NCBI GenBank assembly: GCA_018136815.1
Contig: CM030936.1
Coordinates: 6,189,505 to 6,253,504 of the forward strand
Source of the DNA: Isochrysis galbana
Taxonomy: Eukaryota; Haptophyta; Isochrysidales; Isochrysidaceae
Length of the DNA: 64,000 bases
Direction of reading: 5' to 3'
The notes under the pieces are model-generated. The model searched no databases, was not told the origin of the DNA, and was given only the letters and a program-made list of their open reading frames with translations. This document shows, piece by piece, positions 10,216 to 20,775 of this stretch (its first letter is position 1; the number at the start of each line of letters is the position of its first letter). A program made the position numbers and the translations under genes.

Positions 10216-11347
10216 ATGGCCACACCGGCTCTCTTCCGCCGCCGCTCCTTCGAGGGTTGCTCACGCCGCTCCGGACGATGGTCCGCAGCCGAGCGGGGCG
10301 CATCCGAGCCCACCCACCTCTCCTCTCGCCTCTCTGACTCCACAGACAGTGCTCTCAGCAGCCCCCTCCGCCCAGCTAATCTCTTCGGCGGCGACCGCCG
10401 CATACAGAGGAAAGGCACGGCTCCTTCGGCTATGCGGCTGAGCCAGGCTTTGCTCATTGCATTCTTGCTCCTCTTTGCCATCTGGGCATGGATCCCCGTC
10501 TTCAGCTGGCTCGCCCGACGACTCGCTGACAGAAGAACTCACGTGTGGGCCGCCGCAGCAGGTAAGGGTTGGCGTGCAGATTGGGAAGAGGGATGGCAGA
10601 GGCTGAACAGAGGCGGCAGAAAGGAGGCCCCAGTCGGGCGTGGAGCTGGGACGTTGGGAGCTGGGACGTTGGGAGCTGGGACGTTGGAATGACGAAGGAT
10701 CTGGGCGGACGTGGACAGGCGCTCGGCTGCATTATCGATGGAGAGAAGATGCCCAGAGGCTACGCTTTGCACCCCCATCCGTGTGCAGCAATTGGCTCAA
10801 TGCGTCTCCCTTCGTGCGTCTGCGTTTTTTTAGGAGGGACAGGGGTGACGCGCGTGCTTCTCTTCTCCGAGCCAGGGTGCAGTGGTGAGGAGATCACCTT
10901 GACTGGCGGTGGAGATTTATGCGACTTAAACTTCCCTTCTGGCACCGGCGTCAAAGACAATGTGGCATCGGTGAGTTGCCATTGACTGCTTGTGGATTTT
11001 GTGGTCGTGGCCGCTTGTCAGGCGGATTCACTAGGTCATGCGCATGCACTCTCCTCCATTGTGCTTCATCTGGCACACAAGACACTTTGCTCCAGCATGC
11101 GCAGGATACCGCCATCCTGTGACGATTGTCCTTTAATCCTCATCCTAAGTGCGTGCTTGCTCAGGTTTATATTTCGTCGTCAGCTCATCAGCTCAAGGTG
11201 TGGGGAACATGCCGACAATCGGAGCGCCTATTGAACCCATTGTTGCTCGAGGTTGTCGGTATTTCTGGTTGCTCAGACCTCAAATACCCATTGTGCGGCT
11301 CTGTACAGTTACTCCTGAAGGAGGAGGATGCCGAGTCTTCGCCGTAG
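10216..11347 (+). CDS. Membrane-anchored protein with beta/gamma-crystallin-like domain
   Basis: Three exons, 10216-10561, 10834-10970 and 11165-11347, join in phase to 221 residues. Donors are GTAAGG and GTGAGT; acceptors are TTTTTTTAG and TGCTCAG. Residues 1-75 are Ser/Arg-rich cytosolic sequence, and about 76-98 form one hydrophobic helix (LSQALLIAFLLLFAIWAWI), suggesting a type II membrane protein. Exons 2-3 contain VTRVLLFSEPGCSG, DLCDLN, then VASVYISS, the order of a Greek-key motif (aromatic strand, acidic/Cys turn, S-x-V strand). Six cysteines after the helix could form disulfides in the lumen or outside the cell. The gene structure is well supported; the fold call rests on a short pattern and could be another Cys-rich extracellular domain. 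Intron 1 holds three exact GAGCTGGGACGTTGG tandem units (10642-10686). Confidence 0.65.
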
Positions 11348-12165
11348 CCGTTCACGAAATTCATCCAACGTCGGCGCATACGGGTTGAGGGAGCCCAAGG
11401 CGAAGAAGGCAAGAGCCGCTACGGGGACCGTACCCCGTAGCACCTCATGTGCTGGCCTTTACTTGCTCTGTCTAGGCTGCTGTGCAAGCTTCAGCCGTGC
11501 TACAGAATGGCAATGTGAGCCAATAGGGCGCCGGGGTTTCCGCATAGGTCAAGCGTCCAGGCTTTGCTTCATCATCGTCTTTGACTGCGTATTGTGCATT
11601 ACTTAGCATCTCGGGCTTTGCAGAGGGCGGAGGGTGGATAAGTGTTCCTAGGAGCGCAACATTGTACATTGTGTGTAATAGAAGGCTTTTGAAGGTCCAG
11701 AGGATCGAATATCTTAGTTAGGCTCTGGCATTTGCCCAGGTGTGTTGAAGATTCGTCTGCCGCGTTGCAGAGGCGGCACGTGTTGCGTGTTGCCGTGTTG
11801 CTGTGTTGTCTCGATTTTTGAAATGAATCGATTGTATGCGCCTACTCGTCTGTGAGTGATGTATTCGAAGTGAAGGTGGAGCCAACTAAGTTTATATTGA
11901 GTTACGATGGAGCGCGCCAACGCGTCTCTTCTCTCTTCAAGGCCTCCCGCCACGGGCGGCCCGCCAGCTCTCTGCTCTCCAAAGTTCTACGCTTTACTTT
12001 ATCAAAAATCAAATATCGACTTCCCCCCTTTATCACTCGAACACCTGGCTTGTTAGGCATGGCGGGATTCCGGAACTGAAAAGTTGCGTCCAATATAAGC
12101 TAGTGGGGTTGGCTAGGGCTAGGATATCACATTATTATTATTTATATTATATTTATGCCTTTGTT
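11348..12165. other. Intergenic, no gene seen
   Basis: AT-richer region after the beta/gamma-crystallin-like gene. Short open frames only. ATTATTATTATTTATATTATATTTATG near 12130-12155 is A/T low complexity next to the repeat fragment that follows. Confidence 0.45.
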
Positions 12166-12300
12166 ACATTATATCCATGCAGAGTAGTGTTACGGTTGTA
12201 GGGTTTTTCCAGCTGTCGATCAACGTGTGAATGGTATCCATCGATTGTCCTCAAGCTTGTGTAGTCCTTCAAAGAAGTAGAGGGCCACGCATTGCACAAT
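12166..12300 (-). repeat. Dispersed fragment shared with the 3' end of the GT31-like gene
   Basis: The minus strand reads GGCCCTCTACTTC, then GACAATCGATGGATACC, then CACGTTGATCGACAGCTGG, then CCCTACAAC, the same order and spacing as 33679-33795 with about one difference per ten bases. One frame gives ALYFFEGL here and ALYIFEGL there; another gives TIDGYHSHVDRQLEKPYN and TIDGYQAHVDRQLEKPYN. It is a diverged duplicate of whatever supplies the tail of the GT31 frame, not a gene by itself. Confidence 0.7.
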
Positions 12301-12357
12301 TGCACAACAAAGAAGTAGAAGTAGAGTAGGCTACCTAACTGCTCACTACATGCATGA

Positions 12358-12375
12358 CCCCCCCCCCCCCCCCCC
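12358..12375 (+). repeat. Poly-C tract upstream of esterase
   Basis: Eighteen uninterrupted C residues end 55 bp before the chosen esterase ATG. Similar C/G runs of 15-27 occur at about 20.32, 25.02, 28.71, 46.79, 47.12 and 60.08 kb. Confidence 0.9.
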
Positions 12376-12430
12376 GCCCGTATTCCCATCCGCGGACCAC
12401 TTGAAGTGGGCGGGCCGTTGTTGGCGCGAG

Positions 12431-14904
12431 ATGTCGGCGTCGCGAGCGGTTTGGTGGTTGTGCGTCGCGCTGCTGCTGGCTCCTTCGCTGCTGGTCTCGT
12501 GGGTGGTTGTGGTCGCGACGCTGCTTCACCGAGCCAGTCCTGCCGCATCACCCGCGCAGAACGCCTCCGCTATTCGCTCCACAGGCTGCGGCAGGGAGAG
12601 AGACGTGGCGGCAGGGCAGCTGCTCTACCGCACTCTCTCTGTCTCTGGGCTGCAGCGAGAGTATCTTCTGTGGCTGCCCCGCACGTACGATGCGGAGCGA
12701 GCCTATCCACTCCTCCTTTCGCTGCACGGCGCCACCAACTCTCCGGTCACTCAGGCGATGCAGGACCAGCTCCACTGCCTCGCAGACGCGGCGCCGTACA
12801 TCGTCGCATGGCCTGCTGGGTACTACCTCGACTCAAGCGCACAGTACTCGTCGTGGAATGCGCCGGGCTCAACCGCTCGCGGGGACTCGCCAGAATTAGG
12901 CGCGCCATGCATCGTTGACCCTTCAACGGGTGAGAGACGGTGCCATCGCGTCCGGTGCAAGCGAGGGGGAGCAAGTGTGGTTGTCCGGCCCGCTACTTGT
13001 CCCTTTACCCTCCGCAGTGCTGGCCCGCATAGCATGCAAGTTGCTGCGCTGCCGCGCCCTCTCCACTAGAGGCTTCGGGAGCGGGAACGTTGCTATTGTC
13101 TTCAACCTACGGCCCCTCTGGCCTCCTCCAACAGGGCGATTTGGCTCAGTGGACGAGCCGGCGTACGTCTCCTTTGCCTCATGCCAATACAATGGCACTG
13201 AGGGCCCGCATTCGACACCATGCTTCTGTTCGGCATGTGTAGACGACGATGCGTTCTTAAATGAGGTAACACGTTGAATGGCGTTGAGCATGGCCTTGTC
13301 TCGTCGACGTAATTTCAGCGTGTCAGCTAGGGTCACCCATGTGTCACGTCGCTCTTCCTTGTGTCCCCTTGCCAGCTGGTGGCATCCCTTTCCTCGTCCT
13401 TCTGCGTTGACGAGTCGCGCATCTCTTTGCACGGGCATTCAATGGGCGGGCTAATGTCCCTCGGCGCCGGCGCTGTCTCGCCGCTCAACCCGAAGATTCG
13501 CGCGGTTGTGGCGTGGACGGCAGCGCCTTTTGCAGGGTGAGGGCTTGCCTATGCGTGCAGATTAGTCGGCTAGTGGGCCGCCTGATGGGCGCAGTTGGAT
13601 AAGCCATGGATCGTTGGACGACGTCCAAGTTAGCCCGCAAAAGGAATTGCGGCTTCACGATGCAGTGCAAATTGCCTGTGGCCTGTTAGGTACAACATTG
13701 TGCCGTCACCGCGAGCCGTGCCGCTACTAAAGTTAGACGCCTTGCAGGACGATGTTATTCCTGCAAATGCCCGTCTATCCATCGGCGGGCAGCTGGGCCC
13801 CCTTGGAGCTGCCATTGGCGAGGGAGGGTGGCTGTATGCGCTATCTACGCAGGTCTGTTTGGCTAGTGTTAGCCCCACCCCTAAAAGTGCACGTTCACAT
13901 CCGTCGAGGGTAAAACCAAAGCGCGGTGTCGTCCAACACCATCGCGTGAGTGTGCACCCGGTTGTTGACAGCGTTGAAGCATAAGCGCGTAGAGCTCTCC
14001 CGTGCAGGTATCCTTGTGAGCCCACGCTCTTTCTCCGGCACAGGTAACTGCCGCATGGGCCTCGGCTTTTAGGCGAGATTCGCTTTCCGGCTTTCTCAAG
14101 GGTGCAGCCGCTGTGCGCTTCCCAAATGGCACGCGCGTGCAAACCATCCTTGACGGCTTTCGCAGCTTCAACTGTCATTTACGCGAGGGGTGGGTAGGAG
14201 TTGTCGCTTGCGAGGGCGAATGGAAACATTCGTTTGCGTTATCGACCCCATTGCAAGCGCCCCTCGCGGGACCGGCTTTGGCTGCCATTGCATACGACTT
14301 TGCCTCGCTCTTCGTCCGGCGAGCCGACGGGAGTCTAGCGAGCGAGGATGGGCCCCTCGGGAGCGGTGACTACTTGGTGCGAATGGGCCATGCCTTGCTC
14401 GACCGCGTAAATGAAGCCTGGACTGAGGAGGACGACGCCATGGCAAACGCGGGCAGCATTCTAGCAAGAGGCCTCTTGCCAGCGGCCGCCCGCCAACAGG
14501 GAGTATCCAGCACGAAAGGGAGACGACGATTGGCGTCGGAGGCGGAAAGCCATACTCTGAGCGAAAGCTTGGCGGATGGTCGGGCGGAAGACGGAGAGGG
14601 TCGAACTGTCTCGGGCGCTTTACCTCTCGGCGCCTCGCTGCTGCCGCTAGACTCATGTTTTGCTTTCGGTCCATTTCGTGTTGCAGCCATGCTGGCACCA
14701 GGCTTACTCTCAGAGCTAGTACGACGCTATCCTTTACCCGGGACTGCACTACTCCTCACCGTCGGCGTTGGCACCGCGCTTTGGGTTGCCCTCTTCATCT
14801 TGCTCAGTAGAGCGACGCTGCGTTGTGTGGTCGCGTTAAGAACGCAGGGCCGGAGCCTTGGCGTGGAGTCGAGCGCCAGGGCGAGTGCACTCAGCATGCA
14901 ATGA
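12431..14904 (+). CDS. Membrane-anchored alpha/beta-hydrolase esterase, PHB-depolymerase/feruloyl-esterase-like
   Basis: Five exons, 12431-12929, 13135-13265, 13376-13536, 13690-13852 and 14044-14904, keep phase and give 604 residues. Donors are GTGAGA, GTAACA, GTGAGG and GTCTGT. The protein starts with a hydrophobic signal/anchor (about 8-33), then YLLWLPRTYD and PLLLSLHG (oxyanion strand). The nucleophile elbow GHSMGG puts Ser at about 232; LDALQDDVIP supplies the acid (D284 or D285); CEGEWKHSF supplies His at about 380. These match the Ser-Asp-His order of secreted poly(3-hydroxybutyrate) depolymerase and feruloyl esterase relatives, which cleave ester bonds outside the cell. Unusual here is a roughly 220-residue C-terminal extension ending in a second membrane helix (about 560-585). 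The start at MSASRAV avoids a poly-C-derived Pro run in the longer frame. The substrate is unknown. Confidence 0.82.
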
Positions 14905-17197
14905 CCTCAATGAGGGCGAATAGCCGAAGGCTAGGAAAAGGCAAGCTTAGCACGATAGGTAGTAAGTTGATTTGTGCATGCTGCAAGACGTGGAATTGCA
15001 CATGGAGGAACATAGCACGCACGCGCGCTTTGTTCCGGGGTACTTGCAGGTGGACTCGAGAGGTAGGTTGTCTGTGGCTAGAGCCCTACCTACGGCGCAT
15101 GGCATTGTACAACTGAGAGCCGGAGGGCTTTGACCAGCATGTCATTCTTTGCTCGCTTACACTTCACGATTTCCCGGTACTAGCAGTCGTTTACGCAGTC
15201 TGGTAGCCCCCAAAATGTGTGAATAGCCTTTGTCCTCCGCGTGTACACGGCGTGCACGGCAGGATGGAGGATGGCAGGGGCGTGCGTATCACTGCACGGC
15301 AGGATGGAGTCATGAGGTGATCACCTCATGACTCGCGTGGACGCTCGCCTTAAGTCGGGGAGTGTCGCATCCAGAGTACGTATTTTGTAATTTATATATT
15401 TCATACTCTAACTAAGCGGATGCGATGCTTCTACTATCAATGTGAGATGTGTGTGAAGAAAGAAGAAAAATTGAGTGAGTTTTGTTTTCGCCAATGAGTT
15501 GTCTCGAAGCTACGCCGCATTGCACCTCGAATTCGAATTTGCTTTCGTTTTCGTTTGTCTCTCGTTCCATTGGTTTGTTTATGCGATGTTGATGTTGCGT
15601 TAGTTTTCGGAGTTTTCTGGTTGGTGAGTGAGGGATGTAGGGTGTTGTCTTGTCTCTCCTCGTCATGATGCAGTGCGCCCCCTTTCCCCCGCTCTCTCAA
15701 GACTTCTCTACACGCCATGCCCTAGCCCCGCTAAGACTTTCCACTACCATCAAGCGCGAGCTTGATGATGCGACATAGTTAGTTAGAGCCCCCCCCGGTA
15801 CCGGTACTGTTTTTGGGGCTGTTTTTGTCTGAAATGAAAGGCCCAAATCAGACTGTTTGCCCTGTTTTTGGTTTTTGGACGCCCTCCCCCTCTCCCCCTC
15901 CCTCGGCATTTCCCATCTAGGGTGGGGAGAATGATAATATTAAGAAGTTATTTTAGGACAATGGCATTGTCCACTGACGATGGAGTTCTCCTCTTCCTCG
16001 CTTCCACAAGCGGCGGCGAGGTTTCAACGTGTGAGGAGAAGCAGAAGCAGCGCCCCCTTGGCCGCCACGTAGGGGGCAGAAGGATGAAGTGCCGTGTGGA
16101 AGGTGGACCGACCCCCAACCTCCAACCTCGCCGAAGCTAGAAGCTAGGATCTCTATTCTCTCTCCATCTCTCTCTCTCTCTCTCCCGCTCAGCGTCTCAG
16201 CAGTCCGTGTGTCCGTCGGTTGGGCTCTCGAGTACAGCCCGAGGCTCAGATCGCAGCTCCACCGGCCTTCCAATTTTTCGGCCGACAGTGGGTTTCGTGA
16301 AACCGCCCGTCTCGAGGGATCAAAGACGTGAAGTGGAGAGGTGAGTCGCCGAGCGGGATCGTCAGCCGCCGTTGATTGCTCTCATCGTCTACTTCCTCCT
16401 GCACCCGAAAAACGGCTGAAATACTCTCGCCTCCCGAGAACCTCGTGGGACCGAGAGCTGATGAAGGATTGGCTGCGGCGTCGCCGCTCGCTTTTGGCGG
16501 GCATTCTGGTCCTCAGACGCGTTACAGCGGCTCGAGATACACGTGAGATGCATACAGTCCCAAGATTTCAAAGGTTTCCCCCCCGCCTTCGCCCCGCGAT
16601 TATGCGACTTCATCAAGACTCCGGCTTTCCGTTCCTTCCAACTTGTCTTCCGGAACAGTTGAGAAGGGCTTGGGATCATCACCCCGGCGACGATCTCGTG
16701 ATGGAAGCTCTAAGGAACGCCCGGGCGGAGGCCGGGGGCGGGCGGGGCGGGCGGGTTGGGGGTGGGGGGGGGGGCGGAAGAGGAGGGAGAAGCAAGGGCT
16801 GCCCCAACAGCCAGCTCCCAGAGTACGCAATGTCCAGGTGGGAGCAGGCGCGCCCAGTGCACGAGCGGTCCAGCGGCTTCCCTCCCTGCACACACTCGCG
16901 CCTCGCCGCGCCGCCCTATCACATCGGCGCAATTTTCAGCAATAGCCGCTAAGCCCTCGCACATCACGAAAAGTGAGAAAGAACAACGTGCAGAGCGCGC
17001 AATGGGGTCATGAGCTCCCACCCGACATGGGCACTGCCACACACGATGGAAAAGGGGATTTGCGGCCACGATCTCTGAGCTGTCACCCCTAAACCACCAT
17101 CGTACGCTATTGTAGAACCTGGCGACTTGACTGCAGCAGGGTCCGATCAACCAAGGAGTCCTCTTACTGTGAGTCGTCCAGCAGATCTCAATGCGTC
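14905..17197. other. Long region without a recognised gene
   Basis: Contains a repeated CACGGCAGGATGGAG (15258 and 15294), a 28-bp perfect palindrome at 15307-15334, an AT-rich block at about 15380-15620, a CT-run near 16160-16185 and a G-run near 16765. An open frame from about 16341 to 16952 is Arg/Gly-rich low complexity. It could hold a 5' exon or UTR of the kinase gene but has no domain. Confidence 0.4.
15307..15334. repeat. 28-bp perfect palindrome
   Basis: GAGTCATGAGGTGA followed immediately by its exact reverse complement. It contains TGATCA at the centre. No adjacent gene start or terminator context explains it. Confidence 0.9.
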
Positions 17198-19567
17198 ATG
17201 CGATGGATCAAATGGATGAAATGTCTTCGAATCGCTGATACTCTCCTATCTCAGCTATCCCAGATAGCTTTGGTGGTTCGCTTTCGAAATGTCTTGCAGC
17301 AGGTACTCTTGCTGTTCAGCGACTTCTCGATAATTACAACTTGCGGGACATTGGTGCTTCTGGCCATACTGCTGTTGACCTTTCCGATTCTCTCCATTGG
17401 ATTACGTGAAGCCGCTTTAATGATCGTTTGCGGCCTGGCTGGACTCGCTTACGGGTCTGCCACCAAGGCGCACGCACGCCAAACACTAGGCTTGGTTGAA
17501 TTAGAACATTACAACCACATAACGGAAGCCCATCGACGCGCCGACTTGAGATTGAACCACATCATCAAGGGACGATGCGGTGGTGCAGCGGCACTTCTGT
17601 CTACGCTTATTGACAAGCAAGATGCTGCGAGCGAGCGCGGCGGCGTTGTAGATGCCAAACGCTGGGAGAAGCTCCATCAAGTGAATGAGATGCTCACGCA
17701 AGCAACGGATTGGTGCGAATAGCTTACCTCCTGCAACTTCCACGGCTCTCACACAGCGCTTATCACACGGAAGGCCACGGTTCTCGCACAGCACTTGTCG
17801 CTTGGAAGGCTCCTTAACATTCCTTATGCTATCGGTTTCCTGCAGGTGTCAAAGGCGCGAAGTCTTTTCACGACTCGAGGAGGGCTCGTACGTGTCGAAT
17901 TGGGAGGTGGTCAACCTACAAGCCGAGTTGCAACGCACTCTGGGTCCTAGCGCCCACGTGGAAGCAGACGAGAGTGTCCTAGTAGACCAGACGATTCTTA
18001 GACTCGTAGTGCAAGAAATCTCGAGCCTTATGTACCCTTCGCTCCGCGAGGACATCCGAGTCGAAGCTGGGCTTAGAATGGGTGTGCGGCAACCAAACGC
18101 ATGGCAACCATCTTCCTACCCTTTTACCTGTATCCGACCCCGCAACGTAGAATAGTGTAATGGAGGAATCGCAACTCCATTACCAGATAAGTATGCAATG
18201 CTGAGTCGAATGCCAACACATCCCGGTCCACTCCTTTTGTCTGGCTCCCCTGCTCATCAGAGGCCGGCTGCGCAGTCGAACGGCTTCGAATCTCGATGAG
18301 CTGTGTTGGCCGCCCCTTCGCTTCACATCTCCCAACTGCCAGATACAAGCGCCAAATCGGCAATGATGTTGGTGATAGCGCCCCAAGAGCTTGCTACGGG
18401 TTCAGGTGAGCGTGCTTCTTGCTCTTACTGACCGCCGGTCTATAGTTTGAGGATACTAGGTCTCACCATTGTTCGCCCGCACCATGTGCAGCAATGACCT
18501 TGGCTTTTCATCTATCAAGCTGGCGATCACATCCATTGGTGGCTACGTGCAGATGGCTGTAGAAGAGCCTCGTACCATTGTACACATAGTGCTTCCCGCG
18601 TCTCGCTGCACGGCAAACAAGGAACAGATGCGATCTCAGGATCAAGGTAGCGGCGAGGTGCTACAGCCTGCGCTGAAGGAAAAGATACCTGGCAAAGTGG
18701 TGGTTAAAGGATATCGAGCTGGTTCACCTCTCTCGTCGGGCACGATACTACCCATCACCGCACCTCAAACTAGTGGGACCACGAAACTTGCTGTAAGAAC
18801 CCGGCGGCAGCGATCACCTCAGAAGCCTACTGAGCTGCCACCGCCTGTCTGCATCGGTATCGACGATTCGCCCAATCTACGCAGAGTGCAGGTAAAGGTG
18901 CACTGTCGAATCCTAGCTGCTACGAATGTCGTTGAGGAGTGTGCATTGACGACCCACTTCAAATTGCGATCTCTTATGTCAGGCGGCGATATTCCGCACT
19001 TTTGTCAAGTCGGATGAGGCGCGCAGTGGTAGCGTTGGCGCCTGCGCGAAAGAAGTCGAAGCCTTCGTCGATATCGTAATGGGCAAACGCACATTGTACG
19101 CTCACCATCTTTGTGCCAAGACACGCTTGTTGCGCGAGCTAAATCCCGCAAAGCACACAGCACTACAATCTCAAGCTAGCATTTCGAATGAAGCCCGTGT
19201 TCACACTCACTCCAACATGCCCGCAAGCAGGTCTCTCGAGCCCGCAAACTTGTCCCCGGCCGACATCGCTGTCCTTGACGAGAACATCGATGTGGAAATG
19301 GATGAGGATACAGCTGATGTCAAAGGTTCGCAGCTAGCAAAAGAGCTAAGAGGGAGAGGTTTCTCCGGAATCGTGTGCATCCTGAGCGGTTCATCCAACG
19401 AGGCCTTGCGTGAACTTGCGACGCTGCCTTGGGTGGACTTCGTGTTTGACAAGAGCACGGATGCGAAGAGTATTGGTGAGGCACTACGGGCCGGGTATGA
19501 GGCAAATTTCGGTCACTCCCGCCTTTTCCAACCACCTCTGCGTTGTCAAGACAAGGCGGACGTTTAG
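17198..19567 (+). CDS. Hybrid sensor histidine kinase with C-terminal receiver domain
   Basis: Phosphorelay signalling protein, probably at a membrane. Exon 1 (17198-17712) has two hydrophobic helices (about 40-85), then the H-box HRRADLRLNHIIKG with His near 121. It joins by GTGCGA/CAG to 17846 onward (DWCQRREVFSRLEEGSY), the dimerisation helix. An ATP-binding region follows: SNDLGFSSIKLAITSIGG (about 18490-18540) is the G-box. PPPVCIGIDDSPNLRRVQ opens the receiver; an intron 18892-18982 (GTAAAG...CAG) joins it to AAIFRTFVKSDEARSG. VLDENID carries the phospho-acceptor Asp, and SGSS and FDKS the conserved Ser/Thr and Lys. The exon(s) between about 18080 and 18454 are not fully resolved. Where the N-box Asn is expected, the sequence reads QEISSLMYP, so kinase activity is doubtful. 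The start may be further upstream. Confidence 0.78.
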
Positions 19568-20447
19568 CGCTTGCAGCCAACATCGTGTACTGTCTTGATA
19601 TATTACGGCATGGCTCAAGTTTGCACTCTGTGGAATTGATGTTGTGGAAGCACACACGATGTTGGTGGCAGTGTGTAATGTACAAGAAGCACTTCAACGT
19701 CCGTAAGAGACTCGTGCTAGCTAGCGCGCCGCTCCAACTATCGTTAAAAATCTTTCTAATATTTTCGCCTCGCTCGCGGCTATGGCTATGGGACTTAGTC
19801 TAGTAGCCACGCTCTCCCCCTCCTCTTTCCCTCACTAACCCCCTTGCGGCATCTCTCCTTGTGCTCTACTTAGGGGCCTAGGTTGCGGGGGCGTGATGGT
19901 TTTGAGCGGGGGTTCATCTGCCCCGGGCGGTAAGTTCTCGCCCTCCTCCTGTGCCGCTAGGTGGCATGTTTCTGTCTTTTTGTGACACGTTTGCCGTGTT
20001 GGTGATTGGTGAGAAGCTGTCTGGAAGGTGCGGGACTTCTACCGTCCCCGCTCTGACACTGTGACTTCCAATAACCCCCCCCTCCTCCGCGCCAAAGGTG
20101 CGGGACTTCTACCGTCCCCATTGTGACTGCCCCCCCCCCTAGGGAACACATAAGTTATTATACTTCACTGGGCTTTTCACATGCGCCTCCTGTGAAAAGG
20201 TCACACTGCTTGTGAAAAGATTGGGCCCCCTCACGGTATGATTATTCTCGACCCCCTTCCCCCCCCCCAGCCGCCGAGTCCCCCGCCCCCCGCCGAGCTC
20301 CCCCAACCCCTCGCCTCCCCCCCCCCCCCCCCCTCCCCAGCCGCCGAGCCGTCCCCCAGCCGCCCAGCGCCCCAGCCCCTTTATCCGCCGAGCGCCCCAG
20401 CCCCCTCCTTCGCCTCGTTCTCCCTGGCAAGAGAGCAAGGTCCTTGC
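19568..20447. other. No gene seen; repeat fragments
   Basis: 19751-19840 (AATATTTTCGCCTCGC...GTAGCCACGC) resembles the inside of the MITE at 61431-61490. A 24-bp sequence beginning AGGTGCGGGACTTCTACC occurs at about 20026 and again at about 20096. From 20240 to 20400 the DNA is C-run and CCGCC-rich, with proline-coding frames that are not credible genes. Confidence 0.5.
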
Positions 20448-20775
20448 ATGACACCATTACTTGTACGGGCATGCGCACGAGAAGGCGACGATGTGCAAAC
20501 CGTCGAGCTCTTGCTCGGACAGGGTCACGCGGGACGCCTCGAGGAGCGCGCGCCAGACGGAGGGTTGACGGTTGACGGCCCTCATGGCCGCGTGCAAGCA
20601 AGGCAACCTATCGTGCGTTGTGCGCCTCCTCCACGCGGGTGCCCACTCCGACGCGGTGGACGACAAGGGGTTCACCCCACTTCTATGGGCCTGCAGATAC
20701 GGACATGCGCCGTGTGTGGAGGTGCTGCTTCGTGCCAAGGCCGCGCTCGAGCTGAGCCCACCAAGCCCGTGGTGA
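20448..20775 (+). pseudogene. Ankyrin-repeat fragment, frameshifted by a 7-bp duplication
   Basis: The first frame gives MTPLLVRACAREGDDVQTVE then LLLGQGHAG, an ankyrin repeat. The next gives LTALMAACKQGNLSCVVRLL, and then GFTPLLWACRYGHAPCVEVL, two more repeats. They lie in different frames because TTGACGG at 20565-20571 is immediately duplicated at 20572-20578. Removing one copy restores GGG TTG ACG GCC between the repeats. The reading stops soon after the third repeat. This may be a decayed ankyrin gene, a sequencing slip, or exons whose splice sites I do not see. Confidence 0.6.

Noticed and set aside
16341-16952. Arg/Gly-rich frame before the histidine kinase
   Set aside because: No domain and a G-run inside; no convincing splice into the kinase exon at 17198.
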